Shown here: positions 33,899 through 44,310 of the stretch, piece by piece
How positions within the stretch are numbered: the first letter of the stretch is position 1
How the letters are laid out: each line of letters starts with the position of its first letter
Assembly (NCBI GenBank): GCA_012064415.1
Contig: SSNU01000218.1
Span: forward strand, 1 to 64,000
Source: Gyrodactylus bullatarudis
Taxonomy: Eukaryota; Platyhelminthes; Monogenea; Gyrodactylidea; Gyrodactylidae
Direction of reading: 5' to 3'
DNA: 64,000 nucleotides
Made by a program: the position numbers and the translations under genes
The notes under the pieces: model-generated
Database searches by the model: none
Told to the model about the DNA's origin: nothing
The model's input: only the letters and a program-made list of their open reading frames with translations

Positions 33899-34654
33899 TT
33901 AACCCAAAAATTCACCTTTTTCTTCTATAACATCGAAACATCTTTCATTCATGGAATTAATGAATGGTTTTATATCATTTTCAGTTAATTCTGACCACTT
34001 TTTTATAATTTCAAGTCTAAGTTCATGGACATTTTCAAATTGCCTCCCATTTGAATAAACTCTTTGAGATAGAAGTCCCCATAGGTTTTCTATTGGGTTA
34101 AGGTCTGGACTTCGGGGTGGCCAATCAATAAAATCAATCTCATTGTAATTTAGCCATTCAATTGTCGATTTTGATGTATGGCATGGAGCATTGTCTTGTT
34201 GAAATACAAGATTATCATCTTTAAACTCATTTTTGAATGATAAAATGGAATCAATCAAAATATTCTGATATTTTTCTGAGTTTAATTTTCCATCAACAAT
34301 GACTATAGGTAAGGTTCCTTTTGAATAAATCGCTCCCCATACCATAATCGAAGCTCCACCGTGTACGCGATTCAGTATTTTCTTAGGGACGTCCCCTTGT
34401 GGACACCAATGATAACTTGAACCATCAGGCCCATCCAAATTAAACCTTTTCTCATCAGTAAATATGACTTTATCCCAATTGATTCTTTGGCTCAATTTAT
34501 CCTTGATCCAATCTACTCGAAAAATTTTATCGAAATCTGAGAGTTTCGGGACTTTTTTTGATTTCCTCCAAGACATTTTCATATTTTTTTTACATATTTT
34601 TGAATGGTTCTTAAATTTAGACTCAGATCTAGCTTTGCTTTTGCCTGGTTGCAA
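33899..34654 (-). CDS. Tc1 transposase, catalytic frame (copy 2)
   Basis: 251 residues, identical to the copy 1 frame: FTDEKRF, FQQDNAPCHTS and PDLNPIENLW give DD34E. The same one-base offset from the N-terminal frame occurs at the same A8 run. Identity of a DDE frame between copies 22 kb apart suggests recent transposition, with the frameshift either tolerated in trans or read through by -1 slippage. Confidence 0.9.
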   Translation of the reverse strand: MQPGKSKARSESKFKNHSKICKKNMKMSWRKSKKVPKLSDFDKIFRVDWIKDKLSQRINWDKVIFTDEKRFNLDGPDGSSYHWCPQGDVPKKILNRVHGGASIMVWGAIYSKGTLPIVIVDGKLNSEKYQNILIDSILSFKNEFKDDNLVFQQDNAPCHTSKSTIEWLNYNEIDFIDWPPRSPDLNPIENLWGLLSQRVYSNGRQFENVHELRLEIIKKWSELTENDIKPFINSMNERCFDVIEEKGEFLG

Positions 34655-34893
34655 TTCATAAAGTTTTTAGTAAGGAGTCTTTTGATTTGCCCTCTCTGGA
34701 TGTTTGTAATTTTCGGCTTTCGACCAGGCTTTTTTGAATTTTTATTGTAGGTTTTCTTGTTAAAAATTCTTGTAATTGTTGCAGGGGAGCATTCGAATCT
34801 TCGTGCGATTTCTCTATTTGAAATCCCAGTGTTTTTCATGGTTTTAATAGTCTTGAGTTCCTCACAATTGAAGCGACAATTATGATGGTACAT
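34579..34893 (-). CDS. Tc1 transposase, DNA-binding frame (copy 2)
   Basis: 104 residues identical to copy 1's N-terminal frame: paired-like HTH (NREIARRFECSPATITRI), GRKPK linker and second HTH. It overlaps the catalytic frame by 76 bases in a different register. Confidence 0.85.
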   Translation of the reverse strand: MYHHNCRFNCEELKTIKTMKNTGISNREIARRFECSPATITRIFNKKTYNKNSKKPGRKPKITNIQRGQIKRLLTKNFMNCNQAKAKLDLSLNLRTIQKYVKKI

Positions 34894-35379
34894 CTTTCAG
34901 AAAGTCAATGTTTTTTGTGGTATATTCTTAAATTAGTTCATGAAATTATGAAATATTAACTTACAACAGATTTCTTAAACAACTATGTTAGTAGATAGAG
35001 AATATCAAAAGTGTTTCACATATTAGTTCGTTTTCAACTTCAATGAAAAATAGTATTTTTACTTGTACAGGGAAAGATGAAAAGGTAAAAAAATTCATTT
35101 AGATATCAATTGATGAAGAATTTTATAATGTTTCAAATGGTCTTGATTTGAAAAATTTATCATTTTAAATAAATTGACAGTTCAAAATATTCAGAGTGTT
35201 TCAGATATTAATTCGACCACTATATATTGGTATATCCCATTGAATATGAAAACTTTTCTACCCCAGATATTAACAGTGATTATATTCCCATTGTTTTGGA
35301 TATACCTCGAATATCACCTATTATACTTTGACCATTCTACTCACCCTACCTATTGTTTTTGTATTTATCCCTAAAAAAT

Positions 35380-36380
35380 CATGAGCTTTTCACAATAGTA
35401 ATTTTAAGTAAATCATATTATACTATTAAAATTATACAAAGTGAAGAAAATGTAATCAGAAGAGATATCGATACAGACTACAAAAGAGTTCAATTAAAAA
35501 TCTAGAGCATTATGTTGATAAAATACTCATTTATTTTGTTATAAAAGCTTTCAAAATTTAAATATTGTAAAAAATTCTTTTCTTTCTTCATTAAAATAGT
35601 TACTTTCGAAAAACTGATATTGAATAAAGCATGATAGGTTTTTCTGTATTGATCGCATAATAGATTTTGATGCATAGCCTCTTGAAATGTATTATTTTTC
35701 GAGCAATCAGAGACTGATGCACAGAGAGTTTACTCGACATTTTTTATTTTGCATAACGTTTTGATAGATTATTATTCAGATGACCCAAAATGATTAGCTA
35801 TCGCTTTCAACTTGAGGATATTTTCAACACCTCACTTCTCATTTTCATTTATTCATTTCATGTTAATAATAGGGATCATACAGTGCCTTAAAAAGTTATT
35901 GAATTCATATGTGTTTATTTAATACTATCACATTAATGATTTTATTGTAAAATGACTTCGACTCATAAATCCTCTTCTCACGAATATAACTAAAGAGTTG
36001 TAGTTTTAGAAAATTAGTAACGAGACTTTACTCTCTGATTAAATTTTTTTAAATATCGGTATATTGAGGATTAATTATCTTGATAGAATTAATTTTCCAT
36101 AAAAAATATTTCTAATAAATTAGGGATTATTTCATGGAAACAATGTAAAGATTGAGTGTAATGAAATTTTAAATTATGTTTTCTTGTTATATCAACTTTT
36201 GAAGATGTTGATTCAAAAATATTTCAAAAAGAAAATTGTAAGTTTTCAAATTTTTCTATCTCATATTAATGCGATTCTACTCTTCAAAATTCAAATTATA
36301 TGATTGAACGAAATATTTTGAAGGAACTAAAGCTCATGATAAAGAATATGTTCGGAATGAAGAGATTGATGGATTATTTT
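35380..36380. other. AT-rich DNA, no feature recognised
   Basis: No exon with both good splice sites and no protein-like frame was seen. Likely intergenic or intronic. Confidence 0.5.
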
Positions 36381-36387
36381 ATTGAAG

Positions 36388-37423
36388 ACAAGAAGATATT
36401 AAGAAGTATGTTACCTCAGTTATAAACAAAATAATTTTTACGACCCAGATCGAATATCTATCTAATGATGTTATTTTTTAGGGCTACTAAAGAGCAACAC
36501 AAGTAGGTCATAAATTGAAGAATGATATAAGAGGGAAAATTAAAAACAAAGTTGGTTAATCTAAGGAAGAGCAGGGGTTTTAAATTTTCTTCTTTTGAAA
36601 TGAAAAATTTAATACTAATGATTTGAAACGCTAGATGTATATTTTTACCACTTTGTCCTGACCTGGATGACCAATAGATATCGAGAATCTTAACAACCAA
36701 TCAAAATCGATTATTTTCTCTTCCTTTTATAAATCCTTCTAAATAATAAGTTCTACTATTTCATTTGAAGATTTCATGCTCATCAGAAAGAGTATTTTTT
36801 TGATCAAATCTGTTTAAAGTCATATTTTGTATATCCTGTCAAGATTTTCTTATAGAGCAAAATATTTTTTTTCGTTAACAAATACATCTCATGAAGTGTA
36901 TACTTTTAGGAAAGAAACACATTTCAAGTGAGTTATGAATTTAATTCATTATTTTTCAATTATCTCAGATACGAAACTTTGAATGCTATTTCTAAAGTAT
37001 AAATAATTAAATAGTGCATATCCTTCCATACCTACCTTTGTGGTTTGGGTGAGCACAATCATGACATCAGCCATATAAAATTTTCAACCTCATAATTAAA
37101 TACTTCATTTGATATAATTAATCTTTCTCATCTCTTGTTAAAACGTCAGGGGTGATTCATATTCACATGGATTTTCAAGCGAGGCAAAAGAGAAACTGTA
37201 AGGAGTACTTTTATTTCATTTTTATTTGTACAGTAAGCGAGAATACCAGTTTGTTCGAAAAAATCATACGAGAATATTTTATTTTAATAAAAATTATATA
37301 TATTTGATGATAATCCTCTGCAGCTCATTCGCTAAAACCTTTTTTTTTAATTTTTTCCTAAGAACTATTGTTTTATCTCCTGTTTCTAATATTAAGAAGA
37401 TTAGAAGACAAGGAAATATTTAG
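36388..37423 (+). CDS. micro-exon gene 6 with a terminal exon
   Basis: Candidate exons 36910-36927 (18), 37151-37198 (48) and terminal 37233-37423. Phase 2 gives KETHF, then GDSYSHGFSSEAKEK, then a 60-odd residue basic and hydrophobic C-terminus beginning KREYQFVRKNH and ending RRQGNI at TAG (37421-37423). AATAAA at 37426-37431 is immediately downstream. Frames agree across all joins. A further 18-nt candidate at 36388-36405 (donor GTATGT) lies upstream of the CCAAT/TATA module at 36665-36740 and may belong to another gene. No domain recognised. Confidence 0.45.
36665..36740 (+). promoter_or_regulatory. CCAAT/TATA promoter module, micro-exon gene 6
   Basis: CCAAT boxes at about 36671 and 36697, with a TTTTATAAAT TATA-like box near 36727. 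The spacing of a CCAAT pair separated by GATATCGAGAATC resembles the GATTCGAG-type spacer in the class A modules. The next candidate exon is at 36910. Confidence 0.35.
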
Positions 37424-37454
37424 TAATAAAGCTTTTATTTCACTAGTACTTATA

Positions 37455-38652
37455 TAGTGGTCGACAAAAAAAGGGACCAGTCTAAATTCTTATCAACTTC
37501 TATACATGAACTCTAAATAAAATAACCTATACATCATTCGATAGAGAAAAAAAGTTCTATCTGTTTATGAATTTGGTTGTATTTTTAATTCATTCATAGC
37601 CTTTTAAATTCCGTTTTACTAGGTTCCATTGAATTGTAAAACGACAAATCAAAAGTATCCATTTTTATTTTGTAAAATCTCCGTTGTTTTGAACAACACT
37701 CAGACATCTTTTAAGCATGGAATAGTAAAGACCTTCAACTGTGTCTTTGTCTATAGAAATCCATTCCTTGATTATGGCTTCTGTCAAATCTTTCTTATTC
37801 AAAAATATTTTCCCGTTCGCATAAACTTTTCGAGTTAAAATTCCCCAAAGATTCTCGATTGGGTTTAAATCTAGGCTGCGTGCGGGCCAAGATAATTAAT
37901 TGATATTGTTATCTGAAAACTACTTTTTAGTCGAAGCAGATTGATGGCAAGGCGCATTATCTTGTTGAAAAACTAGCATCTCTTTTTCGATTTCCTTCTT
38001 GAACGGTAAAAGTTGATCTTCAAGTAACTTTTGGTAAGAATTTGAATTCAATTTTTCGTCTATTACAACTAAATTGCTTGTATTTTTCGATGTAATAAAA
38101 GCCCAAACCATGATACTGCCACCTCCGAATTCACGCTTGATACGTGTCGGCTTAGGCAATGATTTATCTATCCAGCAAGTGAGACCATCTGGACCATCTA
38201 AAATGGTTCTTATCTCATCTGAGAAAATAATCTTTGACTATTCCTGGTTTTCAATTATTCTTTTTGATGTCCAATCTTCCCTAGAATTCTTGTCTTGTTC
38301 ACTCAGGTTAGGAATGTTTCTAGGTCTTCCCCAAAAGATTTCAGGAATTTTTTTCGATTTTTATCAAAAAAGAGCTAAAAGAGTATATGGCAAATAATCT
38401 TCCTATTGATGAATTATTTTGGACCGACAGAATATTAGATGTGAAAATGGATACTTTTGATTTGTCGTTTTACAATTCAATGGAAACTAGTAAAACGGAA
38501 TTTAAAAGGCTATGAATGAATTAAAAATACAACCAAGTTCATAAACAGATAGAACTTTTTTTTCTCTATCGAATGATTTATAGTTTATTTATTAGAGTTC
38601 ATATATAGAAGTTAATAAGAATTTAGACTGGATACTTTTTTTGTCGACTATA
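37455..38652 (-). pseudogene. Tc1-type transposon with decayed transposase
   Basis: TIRs of about 215 bp (left TAGTGGTCGACAAAAAAAGG, right inverse). The minus strand keeps an open 79-residue piece (37920-38159): RIKREFGGGSIMVWAFI and EMLVFQQDNAPCHQSAST, i.e. the central region with the second Asp. Flanking parts continue in other frames, including the conserved IPNLSEQDKNS-like linker near 38290 and WPARSLDLNPIENLWGI-type end near 37850-37900. Frameshifts make it inactive. The deleted copy at 20573-20902 shares its TIR. Confidence 0.8.
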
Positions 38653-38887
38653 TTGTCCGCTATATAGTTACAGTGAATCCGTGTCCTCCAGTGAATCACT
38701 AAAAGGCTAGTTATTCCGTAAACTCGGTTTACGAATTCACTAGTTATTTTGAGGAATCTCTAATAACCACTAGTAATTCCGTAGAATTTCGAATTAATTT
38801 ATTTTTTGATCATGAATTTTTGAGATAGGTTATCACTACCAAGATTATTAAAATTTAATTTTCTTCGAATCTTATATTTAAAGAAAT

Positions 38888-39124
38888 TTATTTATTCGTA
38901 CAACCTAAGCTAATATGGCAACGTGGACCTCTATCAAGAAAAATATCCAAAACTTCATTAGCTGTTTTTGTTTTGAGAGGTCGCAACTGAATGAACTTGG
39001 TGAAATGATCTTGATAAACAAGAATGAATTTATAATCCTTGTCTGGATCAATGAGATCTCTTTGGACTCTTCCATTGTGATTAGATGCTACAATGGGATG
39101 AGAGACTTCACCTTTTTTCTCCAT
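38888..39124 (-). pseudogene. Ginger/gypsy-type integrase fragment
   Basis: 78 residues on minus: GRVQRDLIDPDKDYKFILVYQDHFTKF then LRPLKTKTANEVLDIFL. This is the first part of an rve integrase core with the first catalytic Asp in DLID. The wording QRDLID..DYK.IL.YQDH.TKF.LRPLK is characteristic of Ginger-type (KRBA2-like) integrases. It is truncated after DIFL, so the second Asp and Glu are missing. A QKNLKMEKKGEV lead-in precedes it. Confidence 0.7.
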
Positions 39125-39369
39125 TTTGAGATTTTTCTGTCAAGTTAAATACAATTTCAGATATTGTGCAATTTGATCAAATGTAATAAAGATTATCCAG
39201 GGACTTTTTCAAAATTTTTTCAGTTCTTCAGATTTTCAAATCCTAAACAATAAAATGTTCGAAATAACAAAGAGAACATTCCCAGGATATCGACTCCAAA
39301 TTCTTCCCAAAACTATTACCTAACCTTAATAAAGACCCAGTACCATGACTCGAGAAGAATCAGGTAATC

Positions 39370-40270
39370 TATCAGTTTAAGTACAATTGTGGACGGTCAG
39401 ACCATTGAAAATAAGAATAAAAGAGCACTTGAGCTCGGGTAACCAAAGTTCTGCTGTTCAAGAGCACCTGCAGGCTACAAATCATGACGCTGACAAAAGC
39501 AACTTAAGCATACTGTTCCAAGCAAACACAAGCGATTCACGTGCAACAAGATCTGATGCATTATACAAGACCGAGAGCCATTTTATTAAGTCCATGAATC
39601 CGGAACTTTGCAAGCAAAAGATTCTTGCTACTCAGTTGGGTATCAAGAGAAAAAACGTTTTACACAAAAAAGTAAACTCAAGAAAATTGCTAATTTGCTG
39701 AACGATTCTCCTTTAGCTAGCTCCACTCAAAAGACAGTTAAAAGACAGTGAATCCAATGAGCAATTAGTCGAAGCAAATCCCCAATTTACTGAGCTTCTG
39801 TCAAGTGTTCCTACAGCAACTATTGATGAGAACAATCCTGCTATCCAATACAAGTCAACTGAAGTTGCTAATCCAATTAGTTCTCAATCTGCAATTAGTC
39901 TTGAAATTGTACCCGCTTCATGCCCAGTAACAACTACAGCTAAGGTTGAAAATGCAAATCAAGAAAAGTCAACGGAAGTTGATAATCAAATTGATACCCA
40001 ACCTGTAATTATCACTGAATCCAAAAAGTGTGCAATTAAAAACCGAGAAGTCAAAAGAAAAAGATGAAGCGGGCATCTACAACTAGATCCCTTTCTCAAG
40101 AAAAGACAATGAGTCCAGTGAAACCTTACCCCTCCTCCCTGTGATATTCTTTCAATTCCCATTTGTCCAATCAGAGGATTTTTAATTTTTCATTATTTTA
40201 TGTATAAATATCAAGCCAGTGTAAGAGTCTGATGAGAACCGGTGAAATAAAAGCTTTATTACTCATTATT
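39370..40270 (+). pseudogene. Penelope-like endonuclease, tail and hammerhead (PLE-f)
   Basis: The frame 39387-39701 gives the second half of the GIY-YIG domain (RPLKIRIKEHLSSGNQSSAVQ ... MNPELCKQ). An Asn/Gln/Thr-rich tail in shifting frames continues to about 40060, with a basic KNREVKRKR end. The 3' UTR contains CCAAT, TATAAATATC and an intact hammerhead. Truncated at its 5' side. Confidence 0.7.
40225..40264 (+). ncRNA. hammerhead ribozyme motif, PLE type
   Basis: Stem I GAGT (40225-40228)/ACTC (40261-40264), intact CTGATGA (40229-40235), GAACCGGT, GAAA (40244-40247), stem III ATAAA/TTTAT with a short AGC loop and T at the cleavage position. Best preserved of this subfamily together with the copy at 14379-14418. 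The palindromic ACCGGT in region II could favour dimers. Confidence 0.7.
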
Positions 40271-40484
40271 CACTCGTCTTCAAAATCCTCTAAGAAATGA
40301 ATATTTCTACTAATTCCGATGAAAAATTTTCAATGTTTCATCTGTTTTTAAAATAATCGCGGAATTACTAGTCCTTATTAGGGATTCCTCAGAATAACTA
40401 GTGAATTCGTAAACCGAGTTTACGGAATAACTAGCCTTTTAGTGATTCCGTGGAATCACTGGAGGACACGGATTCACTGTAAAA

Positions 40485-41540
40485 TATATAAACAGTTAAT
40501 TCTCTAATAATATATAAAAAGACCAACACGATAAAAAATTATCGACCCTCTACTATATAATTCTAATTTTGAAATCCTATCAATTGCTCTTAATAATTTT
40601 TAGTATAATTATTAGAGAATGTAATATATATATTTATGGATGAAATTATTTTGTCTTCTTGAAACAGTGATAGAGATCTTTAAGATTAGAAGCTCTCAAA
40701 AGCTTTGGGACCTTGATGAAAATTATATATTAACGAATAGTGTTCGATTTATTTATATATTTAATAGAATTAAAAAAAAATTTTAATTCAAAATACTCAT
40801 TTCATACATAGGATAGTTTATGATAGATTAGATTGACTAATTTAAAGCCAGAGTGATAATTTATTTTTTAAACAATTTCTGATAGATTAGTACCTCCGTA
40901 ATGGATGTGAAAAATTAACCCCCTCTTCTCTCTACCCCTGAATTTTATAAACATATCATTGTCGATACTTGAAAGTAGGCATAAAATTGTGATTCAACCT
41001 AAAAGTTTAGTTTCAGTTGAATTTTACACCATTTTATTTTCAGATCAAGACATTACAATAAACTGCATATCTTTAATTGAAAATATCCTATTTATCATAA
41101 ACTAAAGTTGATCATGCACAACTTTTTTTTTAAATCTTTTCGCAAAAATATCTTGGGTGTGAGAAGGGGCCTCTCTACCCCCAAAACAAACAACTCAACC
41201 ATCCCTGTTATGATGACTGGATTCCTGAGCTTATAATAAAAGTATATAGCTTATAAGTATATAGGAATAAACCAAGCATAGTTCAACAATATGTATGTAT
41301 AATACAAGGAAGTATTACAAGTTTATGATAAATGGGATATTTTTAATTAAAGATATGTAGTTTATTGTACAGTTTTGATCTAGAGAGAAGAGTGGGTTAA
41401 TTTTCCAGATCCATTACGGAGGTACTACTGTACTTTGGATTATATGATTATTTACGAATATTTTATCAAAATTTCAGAAATAAAATCAAGGAATTGTAGG
41501 TTCTTTAAAAAAACTCAAAGTCAGTTTTATCAAATTTTTC
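40485..41540. other. AT-rich DNA with an inverted repeat pair
   Basis: 40890-41150 and 41215-41420 share inverted segments (for example TACCTCCGTAATGGAT at 40889-40905 against ATCCATTACGGAGGTA near 41410, and TTACAATAAACTGCATATC near 41052 against its inverse near 41355). A diverged TIR or fold-back element of about 540 bp is likely. No coding frame. Confidence 0.55.
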
Positions 41541-41545
41541 TTCAG

Positions 41546-43305
41546 AGAAAAAAGCGAGTAAGTAAAAAAAATTAAAATTTGATTGATCATTTTAAAAGAT
41601 TAAGCATGGAAGAGTGAGTTCAAATTTTCGAAAAAAATTTCTCTCTTCAAAAAATTTAAAATGAAGTCTTACGTCTGTATTATTTATTATTAAATTAAAT
41701 CTTTAAAAAACAAGTTTCAGAAATGTTTAAGCTTTTGACTGATAGATCAAAAATAATTTTACTCAGGGAAAAAGCCATTATATAGAAAGCTATGTAATTT
41801 CAAAAATACTGCAATAAACTATATTTTCGTGAGTAAAAAATTTTAAAAAAATTAGAATTTATTAATCTACTTTTTTATTTGAAACCTATTTTATCGTTAT
41901 TTATATTGTCTATAACGTTGTTCGCGTTATTTATATATTTAAAATTTCCTTACAGAAAACTCAAATTAGCTATGTACGGTCATTTATGCCATGTTATTTT
42001 ATGTAGAATATATGCTTAATTTTTTAAAGTATTACTTGATTATAAACAAAAACATGTTCACAGCGTGTTCTTAAGTTTCTTATGGTTATTATATTTATAT
42101 AGAATTTTTCTACCCTGTAAAACTCTGGCGAAATTTAAAAGTTTCAAGAGTTCTGAGATGAATCCCTCATCTAACTTAATATTTCACTAAGGTTTCTTTT
42201 GCACCTCAGCCCCAAAAAATCTAACCAATAAGATTCGAGCTCTCATCAGCCAATGAGAAATGAACAGTTCCACATCTCACACATGATGATATAAACAACC
42301 TCAATAATTAAAACCTAAGACGAGATATAAAAAAATATCGCATTTATCTCGTAAAAAAGAGGGAAATAAAAATTTCGAACCTTCATGGAACATTAATTGA
42401 TGGTTAATATTTATAGGGAATATACAAAAGAGTATGTTTTTGACTAGAAAAGAGAGAAATTCAATCTTTTCATTTTCTTTTCAACTTTTGAATAAAAATA
42501 TTCTCTAGTCGGAATGAAAAATTTGATGAGTATGTTTAAAGTATAAATAAAATTTTGTTCCCAATAAAAGACAAGTGAATATTAAGTGATAAAGCTTATA
42601 TTTCAATGATTCTCATCAGAATCTTACACTGGCTTGATATATGCAGGTATATACAGTTAAAAACATCAAAAAATTTATTAAAATCTTCTGATTTTATCAA
42701 TAAGATTTCAAACACAATAAAGGTAAATAGGATAAATTATTTTTTTGTCTCCAAGGTCATTGTTTCCTCCTTATAAATTTTTCACAATATTTAATTATCA
42801 GACTGAAGAAAAAATACAAGTGAGACTTGCACAATAATAAAATATAACAATGAACAATGTTTATCAAACAAAATTATTCTCTATGCTATTTTTCATAAAC
42901 TGTATTCAGGAATGACAAAGCTAAAATGTAAACCCGAAATTTTATAAAATATGACCTTTTTTAAATCAGCGATTTGGAGTTTGTCCTATATTTATCCTAC
43001 ATTATTTTGAATGATAACCTCATGTTATCTGATTTCAGAAATTCTAATATATTTAAATAATGAGTTTGAAATTTCCCCTAGATCGAAAAAGAAAGCATAT
43101 CAGTGAGTTTATGTTTTTAATATGTCTTATTAATAATAATCTAAAGGGATATGGCGTGAGTGTTTTTATTGAAGATAATTTCATACATTTTACAGTGATT
43201 CCAAATTGGCATCGTAAATTTTACCTTAAATTAATCACCATTTATCATATAACTGAATTTTGAATATGACCTTTATTCGATTTTCAGAGTTGATATAAGC
43301 GCAGG
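41546..43305 (+). CDS. micro-exon block 7
   Basis: Candidate exons 41546-41557 (12, GTAAGT) and 41605-41613 (9, GTGAGT) lie upstream of a CCAAT module at 42195-42300. Candidates 42509-42529 (21, GTATGT), 43082-43102 (21, GTGAGT), 43147-43155 (9, GTGAGT) and 43288-43305 (18, GTGAGG) follow it. All are phase 2 and multiples of three; the joins 42509-43082-43147-43288 give GAA, CAG and GCA. Peptides include RNEKFD, SKKKAY and VDISA. Probably the end of one gene and the start of another. Confidence 0.5.
42195..42310 (+). promoter_or_regulatory. CCAAT promoter module
   Basis: CAGCCCC run, then CCAATAAGATTCGAG and CCAATGAGAA; a GATATAAAC TATA-like box near 42288. The CCAAT-spacer-GATTCGAG arrangement matches the class A modules. 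The next exon is 42509. Confidence 0.35.
42585..42650 (-). ncRNA. hammerhead remnant, solo PLE 3' end
   Basis: Minus strand reads AAGCCAGTGTAAGATTCTGATGAG, GAATCATT, GAAATATAAGCTTTATCACTT. It matches the 3' end of PLE-f but with changes in stem I and region II. Only about 60 bases of PLE remain, so this is a relic. Confidence 0.45.
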
Positions 43306-43349
43306 GTGAGGTTTATATTTATGAATTTCAATTAGTTTTATTGTAGTTT

Positions 43350-43816
43350 TTACTGTAGATGATATTTTCAAATTTAATGAATAAATCTTTGTTGTGATCA
43401 AAATGAGTTTTTTAAAACAAAATTCAGCATAGTGATTGAATATTAAATTACTGTATACTATAGTGTATAGAGTACTCCAATCGTTTTCAAAAACACTAAC
43501 ATAGATATATGATAGACCCCCTTTTTTATCTTATTCTTACAACGTGCTTTCAATATTCAATCACTATGCTGAATTTTTGTTTTAAAAATCTCATTTTGAT
43601 CACAACAAAGATTTATTCATTAAATTTGAAAATATCATCTACAATTTTTAAATAAAATATTTTGTATAATTCTGTCTTCTTCAAATCTGTCCCTCTTTTT
43701 TCTTCAGATTCAAAATAATTGATTAAAAAACTTATGGCATCAATTATCTCCTGGTTCAAACTGGACATTTTTCCAGAATTCTTATCGATAAATTTGACAT
43801 GGTGAAAACAGTTCAT
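43350..43816 (-). pseudogene. pogo/Tigger-like C-terminus with a 92-bp inverted repeat
   Basis: The minus-strand frame 43613-43816 (TIMNCFHHVKFIDKNS ... DIFKFNE) is a diverged relative of the pieces at 11477 and 13597 (TIINCFNNTKFITKNE ... VYDFH). Its 3' end is duplicated inverted: 43350-43445 against 43550-43648, with a 100-bp loop. No DDE region is recognisable upstream. The recurrence of a pogo C-terminus at an inverted-repeat boundary parallels the 11-14 kb structure. Confidence 0.5.
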
Positions 43817-44169
43817 TATAGTCTGTTGGATACTATGAAAAGATTGGCAAAGATTTTAACCTTTTCCTAAAATATTTTAAATCAAACTTCAAATCATTAT
43901 TATTCAGCGAATTGTTGAACAACTATAATGAAATTTGGTCACGAGAAGTAAAATTTTAATCGTCTATTTAATGGTGTAAATCTCAAAACAAAATAATCCT
44001 GGACAACAAAGTTATTGTATATCGGTTATTAAAGATCCTAGAGAAATATTTCTCATACCATAAAAAAGAATAGAAAATTTTCTATAAAATGATGTTTAAT
44101 TATCTATAGAGTTTTGAGAAATTGTGAAGACATGGATCCTTAAAGTTGAGAGGTTAATGAGAAGGGTTA

Positions 44170-44310
44170 ATGATAATTCTACCATTAATTTCGTTGGTCA
44201 AAATTATGCTCGAATACCATTGGTCAATGAAAATTAGGCAGAGAGGTATAAGTAACAGATTTACATTCTTGTACATCTATTTCGAGGCGTTATCTATCCA
44301 ATTGACTGTA
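44170..44310 (+). promoter_or_regulatory. class B promoter module, micro-exon gene 8
   Basis: GTTGG/ATTGG boxes (44219-44223 the clearer), GGCAGAGAGGTATAAG with TATAAG near 44247, and CGAGGCGTTATCTATCC...TTGACTG at 44283-44308. Same element order as at 140-290 and 14020-14145. Confidence 0.45.

Larger units (their letters stand above)
33681..35222 (-). mobile_element. Tc1-type DNA transposon, copy 2
   Basis: 1542 bp with TA at 33679-33680 and 35223-35224. TIRs start CAGTGGTCGAATTAATATGTG at the left; the right end has TAGTGG. Same internal repeat layout as copy 1, and both encoded frames are identical in protein sequence to copy 1. Differences are scattered single bases, for example GAAACACTC instead of GAAGCACTC near the left end. 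Confidence 0.95.
32342..35374. repeat. inverted-repeat element with a Tc1 insertion in the right arm
   Basis: Left arm 32342-32622 is the inverse of 33573-33680 joined to 35223-35374. The left arm preserves the uninterrupted site (GACCATATATATTGG on the inverse strand), the right arm has Tc1 copy 2 inserted at TA. AACAATAGG repeats lie near the outer ends. The spacer holds a PLE endonuclease fragment. The arms could be TIRs of a non-autonomous transposon about 1.5 kb long before the Tc1 insertion. Confidence 0.8.
38668..40482. mobile_element. TIR element with about 115-bp palindromic termini
   Basis: The left end TTACAGTGAATCCGTGTCC is inverted exactly at 40464-40482. Inverted identity extends about 115 bp inward and includes smaller palindromes (CGTAAACTCGGTTTACG, ACTAGTTATTCCG). 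Inside are a Ginger-type integrase fragment and a PLE 3' fragment. The terminal palindromes could extrude cruciforms. Superfamily unknown; the Ginger fragment may or may not belong to it. Confidence 0.75.

Noticed and set aside
36770..36800. hammerhead-like CTGATGAGCATGAAATC (minus)
   Set aside because: Only four bases between CTGATGA and GAAA and no stem I or III pairing.
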